From Thuidium tamariscinum (taxonomy: Eukaryota > Streptophyta > Bryopsida > Hypnales > Thuidiaceae): 64,000 nucleotides of DNA. Each line of letters starts with the position of its first letter. Position 1 is the stretch's first letter. The position numbers were made by a program, and so were the translations under genes. Of this stretch, positions 58,501 through 64,000 are shown piece by piece. The stretch spans positions 22,241,489-22,305,488 of the forward strand of contig OX344756.2 of assembly GCA_947034885.2 (NCBI GenBank), written 5' to 3'. Below the pieces are notes generated by a model, which worked only from the letters and a program-made list of their open reading frames with translations, was not told the DNA's origin and did not search any database.

Positions 58501-59780
58501 TGATTGTTACTAGTTCCAATCCTAGTGATCAATGAGGCATATGCAATTTTTCCAGTCATAGTTTTTGCTAGACAAAGATTCAATGTCATTTCAAACATGC
58601 TAAAGAGGAGAGACATAGACACCTTGGAAGAAATGTTGGAATTGGTAGAAAAATGGACATTGTACATGGAGGCTTTTGCGAGTGCTCACAAGCTTGAACA
58701 TGTTTGTGATTGGAAGGCGTTTATCACTCCTCATTTGCTAGAAAGGAAGGAACAAATCACAAGTATAACACTTCCTCACTATATGAGATTCTACATAAAA
58801 AATGGATTGGTCTAAGTCCAATACAAACATTTTAGCTTGAATGAGTGGGGCCAAGTAAGAGGGCATTTGTGTTTACACTCGCTACCTAATAGAACAGAGA
58901 AACCGAAGCTGGCATCGGTATTCGCAATTGATCAAAGAGAATTGAAAGCATTAGATGAATTCATTGCATAGAAGGAGAAATTAGCATTAAGAAGCTTTCA
59001 CCCAATTAGGAATGCAAAAGTCACAGACCAAATTAGTGCATTCAAGGAATACTTAGAGGAATTTCCACAACGGAATCAAAAAGGCATATGAGACTTACCA
59101 TTTTGGCCTAGTGACATTATAAATGAGAGTGACGATGGAAATATTCTTTTGAATGTCCAAGACGAAGGTACAAATGTAAGCAAAGTAATAGAAGGAGATG
59201 GAAATACAACAAGGAGTTCAATTGTTGACTTGATCATGGCAACTATGCCAAATGCAGAGAGAAGAAGGTATTTTGGACCTTGGAAGGATAAACCTCTACA
59301 AGTAAAATTCTGAAGATTGACTGGAAGATGAAATAGAGGCACAAGTACAACATCAACAAGTAAAATTGTACGAGATCTCAATGAATATGTTTTTCTTCCA
59401 TTCAATTCAAAGATTGATGTTATTGGAAGACATTTTGTAGCTGTAATTGTTGAACTGGTGGAATTTAGAAGAAGAATGTTTTTCTATTTCGGGAAGGTAT
59501 TGGAGATTGGTCAAGGAACTTGGATCAAGAGGATGTAAGTCTTATGGTATTGGCCTACTATGAGACCTAGAGCACAAGATGAAACAGGAAGTAATAGAGT
59601 GAAGTACATAAATTGTATAGAAAATACATGGGAACAATTTGGTGAGAACATAGATTGGATTGAAAAAGAAATTGCTATATATATTCATGGATGGATGTTC
59701 CTCGTCTAGGGTGAAGTGGTTGTGTAGTACGTTCAAGCATTGCTTTGTATGATGTGCAAACAAAAAAGACACTAATAATT
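58501..59780 (+). pseudogene. Decayed protein-coding repeat, unidentified
   Basis: The frame at 58,504-58,815 (103 residues; LKRRDIDTLEEMLELVEKW, then HKLEHVCDWKAFITPHLL) is followed by protein-like sequence in changing frames up to about 59,720, including DLIMATMPNAERRRYFGPW and KYINCIENTWEQFGENIDWI. It looks like one long coding region broken by stops and shifts, probably a transposon-associated gene. I do not recognise the family. Confidence 0.4.
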
Positions 59781-59783
59781 CTT

Positions 59784-60874
59784 GGGTGATTGCAAGAAAC
59801 ACTTGTACTATTTGTTGCATTTCGTCACACCCTAGTCTTTTATTTTTATTTTAGCCATAATTTTTATGTTTTAGCTCCAAATGATTCAAAATTTATAGAA
59901 AAGAGACTCATAGCTATCATATATCTGCAATGAATTTTGGAGATTTTTCAAAAATTATTTATTATTTTTAAATAGCCCCCAAAATTTCTCATAGTGTTCA
60001 ATTTAGGGTTTTTTAGCAACATTTATCTCCAAAAAAACTAATTTTGACTTAAAATTGAGAGAGAATGGTCTCTTAGTAGACTTATACCTATTATCGAAAG
60101 GAATTCTAAAAATATTTATTTTTAAGTGTTGTAGAAGTCCACAAAGAGAGCTTCATTCTGCATTTTTTTTCCAAAGGTATAAAACATGATTTTGGTGAGT
60201 TTTTTGGTTAATTCTCATCACCAAATTTTTTTTTCAAGTTTTTTAATTTTATGTATTTTTTAATAAAATAATCCTATTTTTTACAAATTAAAATGTCACA
60301 AGTTGTATTTTCTTCATCGAAATTCTATGAGAATTCTATGTCCAAAGTTTCGGTGAAGAAAATACAACTTGTGACATTTTAATTTGTAAAGAATAGGATT
60401 CATCTTAAAAAAGTACATAAAAATACAACACTTGAAAAAACTTTTTGTTGATGAGATTTAACCAAAAAACTTACCAAAATCATATTTTATACCTTTTGGA
60501 AAAAAATGCAGAATGAAGCTCTCTTTGTAGACTTCTACAACACTTAAAATTAAGTATTCTTAGAATTACTTTGAACAATAGATATAAGTCTACTAAGAGA
60601 CCATACTCTCTAAATTTTAGGTCAAAATTCGTTTTTTTTGAGATAAATGTAGCTAAAAACCCCTAAATTGAGTATTGTGAGAAATTTTTGGGGCTATTTA
60701 AAAATAATAAATCATTTTTGAAAAATCTCCAAAATTCATTATAAATACATGATAGCTATGAGTAGCTTTTTATAATTTTGAGTCATTTGGAGCTAAAACA
60801 CAAAAGTTATGGCCAAAAGAAAAGTAAAAAACTAGGATGTGACAAAAGGCTTTAAGTGTTTCTTGCAATCACCC
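59784..60874. mobile_element. 1.1-kb fold-back element
   Basis: GGGTGATTGCAAGAAACACT at the left end is inverted at 60,855-60,874, and the two ~500-bp arms mirror each other through TAGCTCCAAATGA, GAATGAAGCTCTCTTTGT and AAAATGTCACAAGTTGTATT to a centre near 60,330. There is no ORF of note. Arm identity is high but not complete. The superfamily is unknown. Confidence 0.85.
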
Positions 60875-61295
60875 TCCTGCAGAGGCTAAATCCCATCTTC
60901 TGGAATACCTAGCAAAGCAAATGGAAGATTTAAACAACAAACATTTGTAGAATGATTTGAATGTGCGATAGAAAAGTACTATGTTGAACATTATGCTTTT
61001 AATCTTATAGTTATAGGTATTTAAATGTACTAAAGAATATAGTAAAATGCCTTATGAGTAGTATACAGTGAAAAGTATACAATGTTTTTTTGAATTTATA
61101 GTAAAGTTTAGAGCAATGCAACAAATATCATTAGATGAGATTTCAGGCCTCCAGAAGACTGTGGGTTTCCAAACTGTAGGAACTCTGAAATTGTCGTGGG
61201 AACGCTTTTTTCTACCACGGGAATACAGAAATAATGTGGTCCGATGTGGTTGAGACCGTGCCATGTCATAGATTTTTTTTTTCAAATTTTTTTTG
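60875..61295. other. Intergenic between fold-back and G-rich repeat
   Basis: Sequence after the fold-back (CCTGCAGAGGCTAAATCCC) may continue the decayed coding repeat. No gene supported. Confidence 0.3.
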
Positions 61296-61297
61296 AC

Positions 61298-61505
61298 TTA
61301 TTTTCATATTTTGAAACCCCAATTTTTTGGGGGGAGGGGGAGGAGGACTCGCCTAGCCGCTGTTTCGGAAACCATTTTGGGAATAGGCCCTCAACGGCCC
61401 TCTTGAGGCCTCAAATCTCATGTAATGTCATTACACAATTTGTCCTACAAAAACTAAAATATTTTTGAAAATCTCCCCCTCCCCCCCCCCAATTTGAAAA
61501 TGTCT
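61298..61505. repeat. Inverted repeat with G-rich/C-rich arms
   Basis: AATTTTTTGGGGGGAGGGGG near 61,321 is mirrored by CTCCCCCTCCCCCCCCCCAA near 61,473. The ~120 bp between is GC-richer than the surroundings. It may be a small MITE. The G runs could form a G-quadruplex on either strand. Confidence 0.55.
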
Positions 61506-62640
61506 TATTATAATGGCATGAGAGCCAAGTGCAATGTTGCACCCCTAAGTACAAGAATGTCTAATTTGGTGTTAAATACTCTCTTGTGCCTCTCATGGTG
61601 TGTTGTAAATTAGTGTGATTCCTACCTAAATGATAAACACCAATTCAAATAAATTGAACCAATCAACATGTTTCCTCAACTTCAAATCATGCGATGAACT
61701 AATGATTAGGGTCTTTCTCAAGCACCTCATTCTACATTACAATACAAGTTGGATAACTTTGATCCATATAAATATATTAAACTCTATTCATCTCTAAATT
61801 TTAAATTTCTTATAAGGCCCTAATTCCAAGGAATAATCATTGTCTATTTTGGCACCTTCTTCCACTTGTTCATCTTAATTTTGACAATCAAATTGATATT
61901 TGTAAGTTTAAGTACCCTAGCAAAGAAGTAAGTTTGAGAAAAAAATAGTCTAATTAGAATTCAACTACTCAGAAAGTCCAATTTGCCTCTTCAAACTTAA
62001 AGTTACTCTTAAATTAAATTTTTCCAAACTTAGAATAAGATATTAAATTTCATTCTCCACACAAAACTTTATTTAATAGACAACTCAAAATTGAAAAAGT
62101 AATAAGATTCATGGTTTTATAACAAATGATTCATTTAATACAAAAAATATAATGCAAATGAAATTCAATTTTCCATCACCAAAGTCAATAATTAAAGAGA
62201 ATTAAAGTTTTAAATTTTAAAAAAATGGAAAAATTAAAAGAATCTCACCATATTTTTTGCAATGAATTTTTTTGAGCTATTTATTGCTCAAAAGTGATAC
62301 CAATTTTTTAGAAGGAATTTTGAATACTTTTCATCCTTTTAGCAATGGATGTAATTTGTGAAATTGCTACAATATTTGCAAACATCATGGTTCCATTCTA
62401 GATGAATGTATGAACATTAGAATGAATAATTGAAATGTCATCCATGCCTATGAATATAAAAAACTTCATGATTCTAATAAAGATTTTTTTCTACATTGTA
62501 CAAAATAATACATTGAAAAATCCTAAGGTCAATTCCCCTTGTTCATAGGGAAGAGATTAAGTCAATAAAAACTTGTTGTCGAATTTTTAGTACACATAAA
62601 AATATTAATTTGAAAATTTGTAACTTATTCATATAGTGTC
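61506..62640. other. AT-rich intergenic DNA, nothing recognised
   Basis: No gene, RNA or ordered repeat seen. Confidence 0.4.
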
Positions 62641-62760
62641 CACATAATGCATGCTAAAATACATTTGAATCCTCTTTCAATTGCCAATAAAATTCAATTA
62701 AGTAATTGATGTATAATAATAGTAACTATACTCAATTATGTTTAGTGATATAGGTGTATT
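62641..62760 (+). repeat. Diverged copy of an APS kinase intron segment
   Basis: AATGCATGC..CAATTGCCAATA..GATGTATAATAATAGTAACTATACTCAATT parallels the string CAGTTGCCAATGAG..TTTATGATAGTGACTGTACTCAGTT at 50,700-50,800. This may be an old dispersed repeat. Confidence 0.45.
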
Positions 62761-62995
62761 TTGCTTATAGAATGGCTACGTAAAAAAGCCTCACAGCTAC
62801 AGTGTGAAGTAACACTATAAACGTTTCCAAGCGCCACTCGCGTGCCAATTCTACGTAGAATCTGACGCGGAGACAATGCCGTTCCTCGATAGAATCCATC
62901 ATCTTCTCCAACTGAGGGTAGGATTCCACCATTCTGATGGCAATGTTGGCGGCAGAGTACAAAATCGATCCAGAATCTCTAAGAGAGATCACTTA

Positions 62996-63203
62996 CCTTC
63001 ATGTGCATTACGACAAATTGCATATGCATATCTGAGATTTGCGAGTGGGTAATTGTCATAATCCTCCTGAACCAGCGGAAATCAATACCCTGTGCCTTCC
63101 TTGAATTTGAAGGCATCAATCTAGTGAGAGTGATGCCATGCTGCAGTAAAATGCGAGCGATGTCCGAATGAGAGTAGGGGAGACACACTCTCTTACAATT
63201 CAC
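62996..63203 (-). CDS. Possible exon of an unknown gene
   Basis: The minus-strand frame (about 69 residues; HSDIARILLQHGITLTRLM, then ISDMHMQFVVMHMK) ends at a perfect donor AAG/GTAAGT (62,995). GC content is raised here, as in the other host exons. No ATG opens the frame; an acceptor-like TGTAAG lies just upstream. A second protein-like frame follows at 62,765-62,992 but cannot join across an 18-bp gap. I do not recognise the protein. It would be divergent from the metallophosphoesterase gene. Confidence 0.25.
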
Positions 63204-63615
63204 ATTTCAATCCAGAGATTGATTGAGACTTTAGTTGAAGAGAATTTAGCGCCTCAGGAAAACAGGGGCAGTCGATCTGTATGCACAAGAGTGGCAGATC
63301 AAGAGCGATTCTCAGTGTTTTTGGTTTCGGTGATCGTCGATTGCTTTTACAATTGTGCTTGAACATGAATTAGGGTTCGAAAATCACTATCAAAATGTGA
63401 ATTTCGCATGACATAGGTGTCGATAGAGTTGGTGCGCTTTCAATGTGAATCTCGCTTGAATTTTGTCGCGTGTGTATTCTCAATGTGAATTTCGCGGGAA
63501 TTAGGGTTTTCCAGCGATTGATAGCTTTTGGGGGTGGGTGGGGTGGTTTCGGATGTCGGTTTCTCCACGACTTTCGTTCGGTGAGTAGATTTTTGGAGCT
63601 GGGCTCTTGGACAGT
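63204..63615 (+). promoter_or_regulatory. Probable promoter and 5' leader of the metallophosphoesterase gene
   Basis: GC-richer than the DNA to the left. The string AATGTGAATTTCGC occurs at about 63,396 and 63,490, with a related AATGTGAATCTCGC near 63,440. No TATA box is obvious. Confidence 0.3.
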
Positions 63616-63868
63616 ATGCGTCCTCAGATTCTTTTGGTGCTAGCTTTCCTAGTCAGTCTTTTTGCTTCGACCTTGGGCGAGGACAACTCCCTGCACGAAG
63701 TGTTGAGAGTGGATAGTGGACCTCCTGGAGTGCTTTGGGCGGTGCAGGTGTCGGATATTCACATTAGCAAGTGGAAACCGGAGCGAGGACGAGCGCTGAG
63801 AAGAGCACTTGGTCACACTCTCAAGCTCATCAAACCTGCCGTTGTTTTGTTCACAGGCGATCTCACAG
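63616..63868 (+). CDS. TMEM62-like metallophosphoesterase, exon 1 (partial gene)
   Basis: Starts at ATG 63,616 and ends at the donor CACAG/GTATGC (63,868/63,869). Residues 1-22 form a signal peptide or anchor (LLVLAFLVSLFASTLGE), followed by WAVQVSDIHISKW, which holds the D-x-H motif of calcineurin-like metallophosphoesterases, and VVLFTGDLTG, which holds the G-D motif. This order and spacing match the start of the plant homologues of TMEM62. The rest, including the remaining metal ligands and membrane segments, lies beyond the window. The substrate is unknown; the protein is probably in the secretory membranes. Confidence 0.85.
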
Positions 63869-64000
63869 GTATGCTATCTGAGTGCATCAGCCGTCTTTAA
63901 TTAAACCTAAACTAGGCAGGCTGTGGACATTCGGATGAAGTCGTGATTGTAGTTGTTTGCAATAGAGGATACTCTGTTCGGTCACGTTAAGCATATTATC

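Overview
The window looks like nuclear DNA of a land plant. It is AT-rich and dominated by repeats: Ty3/gypsy and Ty1/copia LTR retrotransposons, CACTA-type MITEs, large fold-back elements and a mariner relic. Only a few host genes are present: a plant-type APS kinase near 49.8-52.4 kb and the first exon of a TMEM62-like metallophosphoesterase at the right edge. The retroelement family at 10-16.5 kb recalls reverse transcriptases I associate with bryophyte, lycophyte and algal genomes, and the APS kinase lacks one regulatory cysteine known from Arabidopsis. Both hint at a non-seed or early-diverging plant, but this is inference.

Layout. 1-3.5 kb: repeat-derived flank. 3,525-41,582: one very large Ty3/gypsy element with 1.73-kb LTRs and a perfect 5-bp target duplication (ATTAG). 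It has absorbed several later insertions: a small minus-strand gypsy element (6,496-10,052), a two-ORF non-LTR retroelement with identical 1,072-bp direct repeats (10,244-16,499) followed by two older repeat units (to about 18,640), two hairpin MITEs (19,478-19,609 and 24,285-24,481) and a minus-strand copia element (26,016-32,360). The host element still shows a pre-gag remnant, gag, protease, RT, RNase H, integrase and an extra reading frame (37.9-39.85 kb) before the 3' LTR. 41.8-43.2 kb: a fold-back element built of tandem units. 44.7-48.3 kb: an old copia relic. 49.1-53.2 kb: the APS kinase gene. 53.2-62.7 kb: a kinase pseudogene fragment, a mariner relic, tandem repeats, two MITEs, an unidentified decayed reading frame and a second 1.1-kb fold-back. 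62.7-64 kb: a possible minus-strand exon facing the metallophosphoesterase gene.

The best candidate for an undescribed system is the 10.2-18.6 kb block. It is an apparently whole Penelope/telomerase-like retroelement with a separate ORF1, identical terminal direct repeats, related repeat units stacked head to tail beside a TTC tract, and a stem-forming motif kept in every unit. A second notable point is that the outer gypsy LTRs differ by only about 1.4% although the elements nested inside have LTRs about 10% apart. The differences are clustered, which suggests gene conversion.
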